Shown one piece after another: positions 40,478-47,910 of a stretch of DNA of 47,910 bases. The notes under the pieces are model-generated. The model was not told where the DNA came from and did not search any database. It saw only the letters and a list, made by a program, of their open reading frames with translations. Made by a program: the position numbers and the translations under genes. The stretch comes from Sphingomonas corticis (GTDB taxonomy: Bacteria > Pseudomonadota > Alphaproteobacteria > Sphingomonadales > Sphingomonadaceae), in contig NZ_JAAVJH010000017.1 in the NCBI RefSeq assembly GCF_012035195.1, positions 1 through 47,910 of the forward strand. The letters are read 5' to 3'. The stretch's first letter is position 1, and each line of letters starts with the position of its first letter.

Positions 40478-41917
40478 GTGACCACGCCCCTCGACACGCT
40501 GCTGTCCCGACTTGGCACGATCGTGCCGCCGCGCGCGATCGTGACCGATCCCGCCGCGATCGCGCCGTGGCTGACCGACTGGCGCGGCCGCTACCACGGC
40601 GTCGCCCACGCACTGTTCGAGCCCGCGACCACGGCGGAGGCGAGCGCGATCGTCGCCGCCGCACACGCGGCGGGCGTGCCGCTGGTGCCGCAGGGCGGCA
40701 ACACGTCGATGGTCGGCGGCGCGACCCCGCCGGCGGACGGCACGGCCGCGATCCTCTCGCTGCGACGCATGGCCCGCGTGCGCGCGATGGGCGAGGGACA
40801 GGCGGTGGCCGAGGCCGGGGTGATCCTGTCGCAGCTGCACGACGCCGCCGCCGCCACCGGCCAGCGCTTCCCGCTGTCGCTGGGCGCCAAGGGGTCGGCG
40901 ACGGTCGGCGGCCTCGTGTCCACCAACGCGGGGGGGACGCAGGTGCTGCGCTGGGGCAACATGCGCGCGCTGGTGCTGGGCGTGGAGGCGGTGCTGGCGG
41001 ACGGTGCGGTGCACGACGGGCTGTCCGCGCTGCCCAAGGACAACCGCGGCTACGATCTGACGCAATTGCTGGTCGGCGCGGAGGGGACGCTCGGGATCGT
41101 CACCGCCGCCACCCTGCGGCTGGTGCCGGCAGTGGCGGCGCGGGCGGTGGCGTGGGTCGGCGTCAACTCGCCGGAGGCGGCGATGGCGCTGCTGCGGCAC
41201 GCGCGCGCCGTCACGAACGCTGTGGAGAGCTTCGAGCTGCTGCCCGCCGAATCGCTCGCCGCGGTGCTGGCCCACATTCCCGGCACCCGCGCACCGCTGG
41301 CCGGTGCGCATCCGTGGCACGTGCTGGTCGAATTGGCCGTTGCAGCGGGGGAGGACGATCCGGCGCCACTGCTGGAACGGCTGCTCGCCGACGCGATCGA
41401 GCGCGGCCTCGCCGCCGACGCCACGCTCGCCGCCAGCGAGGCGCAGGCCGACGCGTTCTGGCGCATCCGCGAATCGATCTCCGAGGCGGAGCGCGCGACC
41501 GGTCCCGCGGCGCAGCACGACATCTCCGTCCCGGTCGCGACGATGCCGCGCTTCATGATCGAGGCGGCGGCGGCGTGCGAGGCGCGCTTCCCCGGCACCC
41601 GCGCGTCCGGCTTCGGCCACCTGGGCGACGGCAACGTCCACTTCCACGTGCGCGCGCCCGCTGGTCGCGATGCGGGGCGCTGGTATGCCGAGGACGTGCC
41701 GGTCGTCTCCGCCTTCGTCCACGATCTCGTCACCGCCGCGGGCGGCTCGATCTCCGCCGAGCACGGCATCGGGCAGATGAAGCGCGGGGAGCTGGAACGC
41801 CTGTCCTCGCCCGCGCGCATGGCCGCGCTGCGCGCGATCAAGCGAGCCTTCGATCCGGGTGAACTGCTCAATCCCGGCAAGCTCGTCGCGCTTGCGCCCA
41901 GCCGCGCCACGCAATAG
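40478..41917 (+). CDS. FAD-linked dehydrogenase, D-2-hydroxyglutarate/D-lactate type
   Basis: 479 residues from the GTG at 40478, chosen because AAGAGG lies just upstream; an ATG at 40454 is possible. The FAD-binding PCMH domain shows VPQGGNTSMVGGATPP and STNAGGTQVLRWGNMRALV, then GYDLTQLLVGAEGTLGIVT. The C-terminal domain has GFGHLGDGNVHFHVR and the ISAEHGIGQMKRGEL metal/substrate segment. The family oxidises D-2-hydroxy acids and passes electrons to an acceptor such as ETF. D-2-hydroxyglutarate is the likeliest substrate, given the family type. Confidence 0.9.
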   Translation: MTTPLDTLLSRLGTIVPPRAIVTDPAAIAPWLTDWRGRYHGVAHALFEPATTAEASAIVAAAHAAGVPLVPQGGNTSMVGGATPPADGTAAILSLRRMARVRAMGEGQAVAEAGVILSQLHDAAAATGQRFPLSLGAKGSATVGGLVSTNAGGTQVLRWGNMRALVLGVEAVLADGAVHDGLSALPKDNRGYDLTQLLVGAEGTLGIVTAATLRLVPAVAARAVAWVGVNSPEAAMALLRHARAVTNAVESFELLPAESLAAVLAHIPGTRAPLAGAHPWHVLVELAVAAGEDDPAPLLERLLADAIERGLAADATLAASEAQADAFWRIRESISEAERATGPAAQHDISVPVATMPRFMIEAAAACEARFPGTRASGFGHLGDGNVHFHVRAPAGRDAGRWYAEDVPVVSAFVHDLVTAAGGSISAEHGIGQMKRGELERLSSPARMAALRAIKRAFDPGELLNPGKLVALAPSRATQ

Positions 41918-41970
41918 GCCCGCGCCACCCGGCGCCCGCGCGCCATTGAACCATCCGACGGAGTATTACC

Positions 41971-42735
41971 ATGGCCAGCGCGCCGCAGCTTCCGCTCTTC
42001 TACAACGGTCTGGAGCCGCTCTCGAGCGAGACCCACGCCGGTTATCGGATGCGCTCCGTCAACGCCGCACCGTTCCTCGTCGGCCAGCACGCCGTGCCGC
42101 TGACCGTGGAGGAATTCCCGATGGTGCAGCGCTTCATGCCGATCGTGTTCGCCACGGGCGACGAACCGGTGCCGCTGGCGCTGATGGGCCTGAACGAGGG
42201 CGTCAACGTCTTCATCGGCGAGGACGGCACGCTGACCGAAGAGAATTTCTACGTTCCCGCCTACGTGCGCCGCTACCCGTACATGCTCGCCCGGCTGCGG
42301 CCCGACGCGCAGGAGCTGTCGCTGTGCTTCGATCCCACCGCACCGACGGTCGGCGCGTTCGACGATGGCGAGGCGCTGTTCGAGAACGGGCAGCCGACCG
42401 AGTTTACGCGCAACATCCTCACCTTCGCCGAGCAGTTCGAGCAGGCCGCGCAGAAGACCGGCCAGTTCGTAAAGGAGCTGCGCGAGATGGAGCTGCTGAT
42501 GGAGGGCGAGGTGTCGATCCAGCAGGACGGCGTCGAGCAGCCCTTCGTCTACCGCGGCTTCCAGATGGTGAACGAGGAGAAGCTGACGAACCTGCGCGGG
42601 GACCAGCTGCGCAAGATCACGCAATCGGGCATGCTGCCGCTGATCTACGCGCACCTGTTCTCGCTGGCGCTGATGCGCGACATCTTCTCGCGCCAGGCGA
42701 CCCAGGGCAAGATGCCGCAGCCGCAGCTGGTCTGA
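41971..42735 (+). CDS. SapC family protein
   Basis: 254 residues, with GGAG before the ATG. The SapC family pattern is seen along the whole protein: LPLFYNGLEPLSSETHAGYR, then NEGVNVFIGEDGTLTEENFY, then YVRRYPYMLARL and FDDGEALFENGQPT. The family is named from an S-layer-associated gene of Campylobacter, and in alphaproteobacteria is often near TonB receptors or tryptophan halogenases; neither is here. The biochemical role is not established. No signal peptide is visible. Confidence 0.9.
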   Translation: MASAPQLPLFYNGLEPLSSETHAGYRMRSVNAAPFLVGQHAVPLTVEEFPMVQRFMPIVFATGDEPVPLALMGLNEGVNVFIGEDGTLTEENFYVPAYVRRYPYMLARLRPDAQELSLCFDPTAPTVGAFDDGEALFENGQPTEFTRNILTFAEQFEQAAQKTGQFVKELREMELLMEGEVSIQQDGVEQPFVYRGFQMVNEEKLTNLRGDQLRKITQSGMLPLIYAHLFSLALMRDIFSRQATQGKMPQPQLV

Positions 42736-42760
42736 GGCGACACGAACGGGTGGACGCGCG

Positions 42761-43306
42761 ATGGCGACACGGCCGGTGATGGACGACCGGTACTCGGCCG
42801 TGGCGATCGCGTTCCACTGGACGATCGCGCTTCTGGTCCTCGTCAATCTCGCCAGCGGGCTCGGCGGCGACGCGGTGCCCGCGCTCGGCGCGCTGTTCCC
42901 GCTGCACAAGGCGATCGGCATCACCGTCCTCCTGCTGACGCTGGGGCGGATCGTGTGGCGGCTGGGGCATCGCTCGCCGCCGCTGCCGGGGAGCATCCCG
43001 GGCTGGGAGCGCGCGGTGGCGCACGCGACGCACTGGACGCTCTACGGGCTGCTGGTGCTCATGCCGCTGTCGGGCTGGGCGATGGCGTCCAATCCGGAAC
43101 GCCGCCGCCCGCTGACATGGTTCGGCGCCTTCGACCTCCCGTACCTGCCGGTTTCGGCCGCGCAGGCGGGAATGGGGTACGACGTGCACGGCGTGCTGGG
43201 CTGGATGATGGCGGCGCTGGTGCTGCTCCACATCGCGGCGGCGCTGCGCCACCACCTCATCCTGCACGACCGCACCTTGATCCGGATCCTGCCAAGCGCA
43301 CGCTAG
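42761..43306 (+). CDS. cytochrome b561 family protein
   Basis: 181 residues with four transmembrane helices. Haem-ligand His residues lie in AIAFHWTIALLVLVN, PLHKAIGITVLLL, HATHWTLYGLLVLMPLSGW and ALVLLHIAAALRHHL, the pattern of the bacterial b561 (CybB) group. It should move electrons between quinol and an acceptor, or act on superoxide, in the inner membrane. The start may be the ATG at 42761 or that at 42779. A candidate small-RNA gene follows. Confidence 0.93.
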   Translation: MATRPVMDDRYSAVAIAFHWTIALLVLVNLASGLGGDAVPALGALFPLHKAIGITVLLLTLGRIVWRLGHRSPPLPGSIPGWERAVAHATHWTLYGLLVLMPLSGWAMASNPERRRPLTWFGAFDLPYLPVSAAQAGMGYDVHGVLGWMMAALVLLHIAAALRHHLILHDRTLIRILPSAR

Positions 43307-43328
43307 AGGTCGGGCTTTTTTCGCGGGG

Positions 43329-43360
43329 CTTGAAACCTGCGGGGGGCCTCCTACATTTAT
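43329..43360 (+). promoter_or_regulatory. RpoH-like promoter candidate for the small RNA
   Basis: CTTGAAA at 43329-43335 equals the heat-shock sigma -35 consensus. CTACATTTA at 43351-43359 resembles the -10 CCCATNTA, with 15 bp between. A start about seven bases later would place +1 near 43366, right where the first RNA stem begins. Confidence 0.4.
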
Positions 43361-43364
43361 ACCG

Positions 43365-43469
43365 TACGGCTCTCGTGTCCCCCCTTTCGCGAGGCCGTAT
43401 GACACGCCGTCTGGCGTGTCTCCTCCCTGAACCTAGGCCACCGCGTGCGTCGCACGCGGTGGTTTTTTT
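43365..43469 (+). ncRNA. candidate small regulatory RNA with C-rich anti-Shine-Dalgarno segments
   Basis: About 105 nt with three hairpins and no reading frame. Hairpin 1: TACGGC (43365-43370) with GCCGTA (43394-43399), extended by CTCG/CGAG, apical loop TCCCCCCTTT. Hairpin 2: GACACGCC (43401-43408), loop GTCT, GGCGTGTC (43413-43420). An unpaired linker TCCTCCCTGA (43421-43430) can pair with Shine-Dalgarno sequences. Hairpin 3 is the terminator at 43438-43469. The layout recalls the CUCCUCCC-motif RNAs of alphaproteobacteria (CcsR and similar), some of which are driven by RpoH-type promoters. It lies between cytochrome b561 and the convergent amidohydrolase gene. It is not the SRP RNA, since the conserved GGAAG-type loop is absent. 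Confidence 0.55.
43438..43469 (+). terminator. strong Rho-independent terminator
   Basis: CCACCGCGTGC at 43438-43448 and GCACGCGGTGG at 43452-43462 form a perfect 11-bp stem with a 3-nt loop, followed by seven T residues (43463-43469). It ends the candidate small RNA on the plus strand. Confidence 0.93.
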
Positions 43470-43475
43470 ATGCGG

Positions 43476-44309
43476 TTACTCCGCCGCCTGCGCCAGGCCC
43501 GCCGCCGACGCCTCGTCCGCCAGCGCGTCGATCGTCGCGCGCACCAGCCGCGTCACCGTCGCAAGGCCCGGCCCCGGCGCGTCGAGCCGGTCGTCGAGGT
43601 AGAGCGAGCGGTCGATCTCCAGCTGGATGGCGTGGATGCGATCGTGCGGGCGGCCGTGCCGCTCGAGGATGTGGCCGCCGGCGTAGGGCGTGTTGATCGC
43701 GTAGGGCATGTCCGCCGCCTCCAGCACCGCCTCCATCCGGTGAACGAAGCGTGCCGCCGCGGCGCGGCCGAACCGGTCGCCGAGCACGATCCGCGCGCGT
43801 CCGCCCGCGATCGGCGGCATGGAGTGGATGTCGAGAAGCACCGCGGTGCCGAATCGGTCGCGCGCCTGTGCCAGCGTCTCCGCCAGCGCGCCATGGTACG
43901 GGCGGTGATCGGCCGCGATCCGCGCCTCCACCTCGTCCGCGCCGAGCCGGCGGCGCCACAATTCCCCCGCCACCGTGGTCCGCCGCGGCACGATGCCCAG
44001 CCCCGCGCGCACCTTCGCCGACAGGTTCGCCGGCCGCGCGCCCTCGTCCAGCAGGGGATCGCGCTCGTGCTCGGCACGGTTCAGGTCAATCCAGGCGCGC
44101 GGGATTTCCTGCAGCAGCAGCGTCTCGCGCTCCCGCGCGGCCAGCGCGATGGCGTCCACGTGGCGGTCCTCCAGCGCGGCGAGGCTGGCGAACGGCGCCC
44201 GCAGCGCGGCGCGCAGTGACAGCGGATAGTCGCGCCCCGCGTGCGGCACGGACAGCACCACCGGGCTGGCGGGCGACGGGCTGCCGATGACGCGGAACGA
44301 GGTGGGCAT
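43476..44309 (-). CDS. N-formylglutamate amidohydrolase family protein
   Basis: 277 residues from the ATG at 44309; the frame continues upstream but that part is poor. The family pattern is VLSVPHAGRDYP, EDRHVDAIAL, WIDLNRAEHERDP, VLLDIHSMPPI and EIDRSLYL. The enzyme hydrolyses N-formylglutamate to glutamate and formate in one route of histidine breakdown, but no hut gene is nearby, so the substrate is uncertain. It is divergent from cpdR, and its 3' end faces the terminator of the small RNA. Confidence 0.9.
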   Translation of the reverse strand: MPTSFRVIGSPSPASPVVLSVPHAGRDYPLSLRAALRAPFASLAALEDRHVDAIALAARERETLLLQEIPRAWIDLNRAEHERDPLLDEGARPANLSAKVRAGLGIVPRRTTVAGELWRRRLGADEVEARIAADHRPYHGALAETLAQARDRFGTAVLLDIHSMPPIAGGRARIVLGDRFGRAAAARFVHRMEAVLEAADMPYAINTPYAGGHILERHGRPHDRIHAIQLEIDRSLYLDDRLDAPGPGLATVTRLVRATIDALADEASAAGLAQAAE

Positions 44310-44447
44310 GGGACGAACCCTATGTGACACCGCGCCGCGCCGCAACATGCGGGCGATCCGGCGCGTTGCGGCCATGTTCACCATAAGCGCGGGTGGAAAG
44401 TTTTACCCGCGGAGGGCATAAGGCGTCGCGTGGAGAACGGGGACACG

Positions 44448-44822
44448 ATGATACGCATTCTGCTGGCCGAAGACGACGACGTGATGCGTGAGTATCTGAC
44501 CCGGGCGCTGGAGCGGTCGGGCTATGCCGTCACCGCCGTCGATCGCGGCACCGCGGCGCTGCCGCTGCTGGAGCGGGAGGCGTTCGACCTGCTGCTGACC
44601 GACATCGTCATGCCGGAGATGGACGGGATCGAACTGGCGCAGAAGGCCGCGGCGATGGTGCCGGGGCTGCGCGTCATGTTCATCACCGGCTTCGCGGCGG
44701 TGACGCTGAAGGCGGGCGGCGCGATGCCGCAGGCGCGCGTCCTGTCGAAGCCGTTCCACCTGCGCGACCTGGTGATGGAGGTCGACCGACTGTTCCAGGT
44801 GGGGGAGGCGAACGGCCTTTAA
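44448..44822 (+). CDS. cpdR: cell-cycle response regulator CpdR
   Basis: 124 residues from the ATG at 44448 (MIRILLAEDDDVMREYLTRA); a GTG at 44430 is the alternative. A single receiver with the phospho-acceptor in LLLTDIVMPEMDGIELA, VMFITGFAAV and RVLSKPFHLRDLV. The sequence is characteristic of CpdR, which, when unphosphorylated, brings ClpXP to the cell pole and promotes CtrA degradation. Its phosphate comes from the CckA-ChpT relay. tRNA-Val follows 48 bp downstream. Confidence 0.93.
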   Translation: MIRILLAEDDDVMREYLTRALERSGYAVTAVDRGTAALPLLEREAFDLLLTDIVMPEMDGIELAQKAAAMVPGLRVMFITGFAAVTLKAGGAMPQARVLSKPFHLRDLVMEVDRLFQVGEANGL

Positions 44823-44870
44823 CCGCTTGCGCCCCGCCGCCGACGCGGCTAGAGGCGCCACTTCCCGAGT

Positions 44871-44945
44871 GGGCGTGTAGCTCAGTGGTAGAGCACTGTG
44901 TTGACATCGCAGGGGTCGCAAGTTCAATCCTTGCCACGCCCACCA
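44871..44945 (+). tRNA. tRNA-Val (GAC anticodon)
   Basis: 75 nt including an encoded CCA. The acceptor GGGCGTG (44871-44877) pairs with CACGCCC (44935-44941); the D arm is GTAGCTCAGTGGTAGAGC; the anticodon stem CTGTG/CGCAG carries loop TTGACAT with anticodon GAC at 44903-44905; the T loop is TTCAATC. The strand is fixed by the cloverleaf. A GU wobble occurs in the anticodon stem. The DNA after the tRNA differs in character from that before it. Confidence 0.97.
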
Positions 44946-44952
44946 TCGAATT

Positions 44953-44985
44953 AGCCCGCTAGGCCAAAGGCTTGGCGGGCTTTTT
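44953..44985 (+). terminator. terminator of tRNA-Val
   Basis: AGCCCGC at 44953-44959 pairs with GCGGGCT at 44975-44981, with further G-U and G-C pairs inside around the AAA loop, followed by TTTTT to 44985. Confidence 0.9.
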
Positions 44986-45074
44986 CGCGCTTGCACGACT
45001 GCTCATGCGCCTGACGTCTGCGGTAAGGCGCCTTATGTTCTCGTCTCGCCGACGCTTGCCCGCTCGTCGCTCGG

Positions 45075-45183
45075 CAGACCACTTCATGGGCCGTTGGACT
45101 CAACGGGACCGGTAAATCGCAGCTTCTGGAAGCGATCCAGAGCGGCGATGTGGAGTGTGACGTCCTCGACTACGATCGCGAGA
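45075..45183 (+). pseudogene. P-loop ATPase fragment
   Basis: In one frame this reads AVGLNGTGKSQLLEAIQSGD, a Walker A motif, then VECDVLDYDRES, without a start, Walker B or any more of an ATPase. The N-terminal AAA-type style (LNGTGKS) occurs in ABC-like and defence or repair ATPases. Nothing upstream continues it to a credible start. It is a scrap next to tRNA-Val and directly abuts the receiver fragment. Confidence 0.5.
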
Positions 45184-45207
45184 GCGTTTCGCCGGGCATC
45201 CAGCCCC

Positions 45208-45312
45208 CGGGTCGTCCGACTAACCAACGCGTTCGACGACAGCGACCTCGTCGTCGCTGCGATCCGGGCCGGTGCCGGGGGCATCATGTTGAAGGACGTG
45301 TCGCTGGAGGAT
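45208..45312 (+). pseudogene. NarL-type response regulator fragment
   Basis: About 35 residues, RVVRLTNAFDDSDLVVAAIR then AGAGGIMLKDVSLED, match the middle of a NarL/LuxR-type receiver (beta-4 to the conserved Lys). Phospho-acceptor and DNA-binding parts are missing. The fragment is fused in frame with the following alcohol dehydrogenase scrap. Confidence 0.7.
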
Positions 45313-45315
45313 CCG

Positions 45316-45471
45316 ACCGGCAGCGCCGGCGAGGTGCCGACCGCGGCGCTGATGGCGAAGCAGGCGCGGCTGCAGGGCCTGATCGTCGGCAGCCGGCGCG
45401 AGCAGCAGGACTTCGTACGCGCCCTCGATGCCAGCGGCATCCGGCCGGTCGTGGATCGCCGCTTCCCACTC
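45316..45471 (+). pseudogene. alcohol dehydrogenase C-terminal fragment
   Basis: About 50 residues reading ALMAKQARLQGLIVGSRREQ and QDFVRALDASGIRPVVDRRF, typical of the C-terminal part of NAD(P)-dependent zinc alcohol dehydrogenases. The rest of the gene, including the zinc site, the Rossmann fold and the final GKIVL, is absent. It is joined to the receiver fragment upstream and to an aldo/keto reductase end downstream. Confidence 0.7.
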
Positions 45472-45473
45472 GT

Positions 45474-45545
45474 GATCTGTCTGAAAGCGAGATTGCCCGA
45501 CTGGAGGAGCCCTACGTCCCCCATAGGGTTGTTGGCTTCTCATAA
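45474..45545 (+). pseudogene. aldo/keto reductase C-terminal fragment
   Basis: Reads DLSESEIARLEEPYVPHRVV then GFS and a stop, which is the usual end of an aldo/keto reductase. It is in a different frame from the alcohol dehydrogenase scrap. Only the last 23 residues remain. Confidence 0.65.
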
Positions 45546-45781
45546 ACGCCAAGACCCATAATCGGCCATGGCACGATGAATACCGCGTCCCCGAGAGTGA
45601 CCGTACGTTAATCCCGACTGGTACGGCGATACTAATCCGAGCGCATCGATGGTCCGGCCGCTCGTTCCGCTGTCTGGCGTACCCAGAGGAGTTGCTGAGC
45701 ACGCGAACCATAAAGCGCCCATACTGCACCCCCTTTCGGGCCGCGGACGGCAACTATTTGAGACAGCGGCGTTTTTGGTGC
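45546..45781. other. intergenic stretch with no recognised gene
   Basis: 236 bp with lower GC than the rest of the window. No start-stop frame with convincing coding character, no strong hairpin with a T run, and no clear sigma-70 or ECF promoter. The longer in-frame extension of the kinase gene (from 45692) is unlikely to be coding. Confidence 0.4.
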
Positions 45782-47787
45782 ATGTCTTTCGCTTCACCTA
45801 CACCTGAACAATCCCTCACTCACGGCGACGAGCGCGATCGCCTCGCGCAGATGTTCGACCAGGCGCCGAGCCTCATGGCGCTGCTCCGCGAGCCTAATCA
45901 CCGCATCGTCTTGGCGAACGAGGCGTTTAAGCAATTGTTCGGGGCGAGTAGAACCGTCGGGCTCACCGCTGGTGAAGTGTTGCCTCCCGAGCTTTCCGCG
46001 GCCGCGGTCAGAAGGCTCAACGAAGCCTACAAACGGGGCGAGCCAGTTCGCTTGGAGGGCGTGCGCCTCCCGTCTGAAACGAGCATCCCGGGAGAGCCGA
46101 GGGACAGGGTTCTCGACCTCATCCTGCAGCCCATCCGTGATTCGGATGGCGCCGTCACTGGTATCTTCGTGCAGGGCAACGACGTCACCAACCGGGTGCT
46201 GGCGGAGCAGCGGGTCCGCAGCAGTTTCGACATCAAGACTGTGGGGATCATCTATTGGGGCGTCGATTTCCGCCTTACACAGGTGAACGACGCCTTTCTT
46301 GGCATGACGGGCTTCACGCGCGCTGAGGCGATCGGGCTGACGTGGCAAGAGCTGACACCCAAGGAATTCTGGCCCCAGTCGGAAGCTGCCGTTTATCAGG
46401 TCAACACCTTCGGCGAGGCGGTGCCCTACGAAAAACAATATTTTCGCAAGGACGGGAGCCGCTGGTGGGGCCTGTTCGCTCCACGTCGTGTCAGCACCGA
46501 GGAAGTGGTCGAGTTCGTCCTCGACGTAACCGAGCGTCGCGAGACGGAAGAGGCGCTGCGTGACCGCGAACAGCGCCTTCAGCTGATCGTCGACTCCGCC
46601 ACCGACTACGCCATCATGACACTCGATCAAAGCCGACGCATCCTCACTTGGTCGCCAGGTGCAGCCGAGACCTTCGGCTATGGGGCTTCGGAAGCGATCG
46701 GTCAGCCAGTGGATATCCTCTTCACGGATCAGGATCGCCGGGAAGATGTGCCGGCACAAGAGGCCGATCTTGCTCGTCGCAACGGCAGTGCCCCCGACGT
46801 GCGCTGGCACGTGCGCAAAGATGGAAGTCTGGTCTTCATCAACGGATCATCCAATCACCTGCGCCGCGCCAATGAGAAAGAGGTCGCGTTCCTCAAAATC
46901 GGGCGCGACGAGTCCGATCGGAAGCGTTCCGAGCTGGCACTTCAGGAAGCGGAAGAACGCTATCGTCTCGCGGCGCAGGCGACCAACGATGTCATCTGGG
47001 ACTGGAACCTAGACACGGACTTCCTCCGTTGGAACGAGGCCATCGAGCGCCTCTCCCGCTACGATCCCGCCGACATCGAGGAAACCGGCGCTTGGTGGAA
47101 GAGCAAGGTGCATCCGCACGATCGCGATCGTGTCGTCAGTGGGATCGAGCACGCGATCTCGGACGGCGATACGTCCTGGACGGCTCAATATCGCTTCGCA
47201 CGGAAGGACGGCAGCTATGCCGAGGTGCTCGACCGAGGCACCGTGTTGCGGGACAAGGATGGGATTGCGAGGCGGATGGTCGGCGCCATCCACGATCTCA
47301 CGCCGCACAAGGAAGCGGAGGCCGCCCTCAAGCAGCTGAACGAAACGCTCGAACATCGCGTCATCGAGGAGGTCTCGGCGCGGATGAAGATCGAGGATGC
47401 GCTGCGGCAAAGCCAGAAACTGGAGGCCGTGGGGCAGCTGACGGGCGGCGTCGCCCACGACTTCAACAACCTTCTGACGGTCATCAAAGGCGCGGCCGAG
47501 ATGCTGCGCCGGCCGAGCCTCGCTGAGGAGAAACGTGGACGGTACGTCGAGGCGATCGCCGACACCGCGGACCGGGCCGCGAAGCTGACCGGCCAGCTAC
47601 TGGCATTCTCGCGACGGCAGGCGCTCAAGCCGGAAGTCTTCAACGTCGGTCAGCGGATCGACGCGATTACCGACATGCTGCGGACGGTGGTGGGAAGCTG
47701 TGTCAGCCTTGTCACTCGGACGGACTGCGAGATCTGCTACGTAGAGGCCGATCCGAGCCAGTTCGAGACGGCGCTGGTGAACATGGC
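45782..47787 (+). pseudogene. multi-PAS sensor histidine kinase truncated by an insertion element
   Basis: About 668 native residues. Four PAS domains are seen in order: QMFDQAPSLMALLREPNHRI; IIYWGVDFRLTQVNDAFLGM; DYAIMTLDQSRRILTWSPGA; and DVIWDWNLDTDFLRWNEAIE. They are followed by a coiled coil and the phospho-acceptor box GQLTGGVAHDFNNLLTVIKG. The protein ends at FETALVNMAV, the start of the N box of the ATPase domain, where the mobile element begins; the open frame then runs to a TGA at 47825-47827 inside the element. Without the ATPase domain it cannot phosphorylate itself. Codon choice is less GC-biased than in the neighbours, as for acquired DNA. Confidence 0.85.
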
Positions 47788-47910
47788 TGTGGATCGGCGT
47801 GGAAAAGGGACCCCGGTAGCGGGGTGATCGGCGTCGAAAAAGGACCCCTCATCCCGGTGGTCTAGGCTGCTCGCTTGGCGGTGTGTCAGGCGGCGAGATC
47901 GGGATGCTGG
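47788..47910. mobile_element. IS21-family-like element end (partial)
   Basis: The sequence changes abruptly at about 47788, starting TGTGGATCGGCG. Two direct repeats, GATCGGCGTGGAAAAGGGAC (47792) and GATCGGCGTCGAAAAAGGAC (47826), each continue with CCC and lie 34 bp apart. Multiple terminal repeats of this kind and a 5'-TG end are features of IS21-type elements. On the minus strand the last codons of a frame (QHPDLAA then stop at 47886-47888) may be the end of a transposase-operon gene. The rest lies outside the window. Confidence 0.65.

Noticed and set aside
43365..43469. Considered SRP RNA, 6S RNA or a riboswitch for the structured RNA
   Set aside because: The conserved SRP GGAAG-type loop and the 6S central bubble are absent. 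No downstream gene on the same strand follows the terminator, so a riboswitch does not fit.
45094..45561. 155-codon plus-strand frame after tRNA-Val
   Set aside because: It joins pieces of a receiver and of an alcohol dehydrogenase that belong to different families, so it is a chimera of scraps and not a gene.

Overview
The window looks like a chromosome segment of a high-GC sphingomonad (Sphingomonas or a close relative, Alphaproteobacteria). The reasons are the alphaproteobacterial cell-cycle genes trcR (DUF1013) and cpdR, a xseB-ispA-coaD-queA block, a SapC-family protein, HWE/HisKA_2 kinases, FATGUY-like receivers, and several copies of a palindrome with the core GCTGAGCTTGTCGAAG or GCTGAGCGAAGTCGAAG, which is common in sphingomonad genomes. 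The genus assignment is an inference from these signs, not a database result.

Layout. Positions 1-7.5 kb carry a truncated Ala/Lys/Glu coiled-coil protein, a PilZ protein and a dense sensory cluster: an HWE histidine kinase with its receiver, a CheB methylesterase, a CheR methyltransferase fused to a coiled coil and PAS domains, a second FATGUY-like receiver and two small helical proteins. Positions 7.7-11.2 kb are a minus-strand housekeeping run (xseB, ispA, coaD, secreted cyclophilin, queA). Positions 11.3-17.7 kb hold an acyl-CoA ligase, a small membrane protein, a 7TM diguanylate cyclase, clpA and a DUF1192 protein. Positions 17.8-24.3 kb hold a quinone oxidoreductase, a small secreted/membrane protein, a PlcP/LpxH-like metallophosphoesterase next to a glycosyltransferase, trcR, an MBL hydrolase and a DEDDh exonuclease. 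Positions 24.3-27.3 kb are a second sensory operon (CHASE3 kinase, Rcp1-like receiver, receiver-HisKA_2 kinase). Positions 27.3-31.1 kb are the sulfate activation operon cysQ-cysD-cysNC, with a 30-bp inverted-repeat element between cysD and cysNC. Positions 31.3-35.1 kb hold a P450, a zinc alcohol dehydrogenase and a LimB-like flavin monooxygenase. Positions 35.1-38.0 kb are the cytochrome c maturation operon ccmF-ccmG-ccmH. Positions 38.2-44.8 kb hold DUF1289, a DEAD-box helicase, a secreted protein, an FAD-linked dehydrogenase, SapC, cytochrome b561, a candidate small RNA, N-formylglutamate amidohydrolase and cpdR.

At 44.87 kb lies tRNA-Val(GAC). Downstream the character of the DNA changes: less GC-rich stretches, a patchwork of four unrelated gene scraps within about 470 bp, then a multi-PAS histidine kinase cut off before its ATPase domain by what looks like the end of an IS21-family element. 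This looks like the start of a decayed genomic island at the tRNA.

How the genes fit together. The window is unusually rich in signal transduction: three intact histidine kinases, one broken kinase, four stand-alone receivers, a CheB/CheR pair without chemoreceptors, and c-di-GMP proteins (PilZ, GGDEF). Much of the rest is core metabolism. The observations I rate most worth following are the candidate anti-Shine-Dalgarno small RNA at 43.37-43.47 kb, the CheB/CheR/HWE/FATGUY cluster, the PlcP-Agt-like pair with PHO-box-like repeats, and the scrap island after tRNA-Val.
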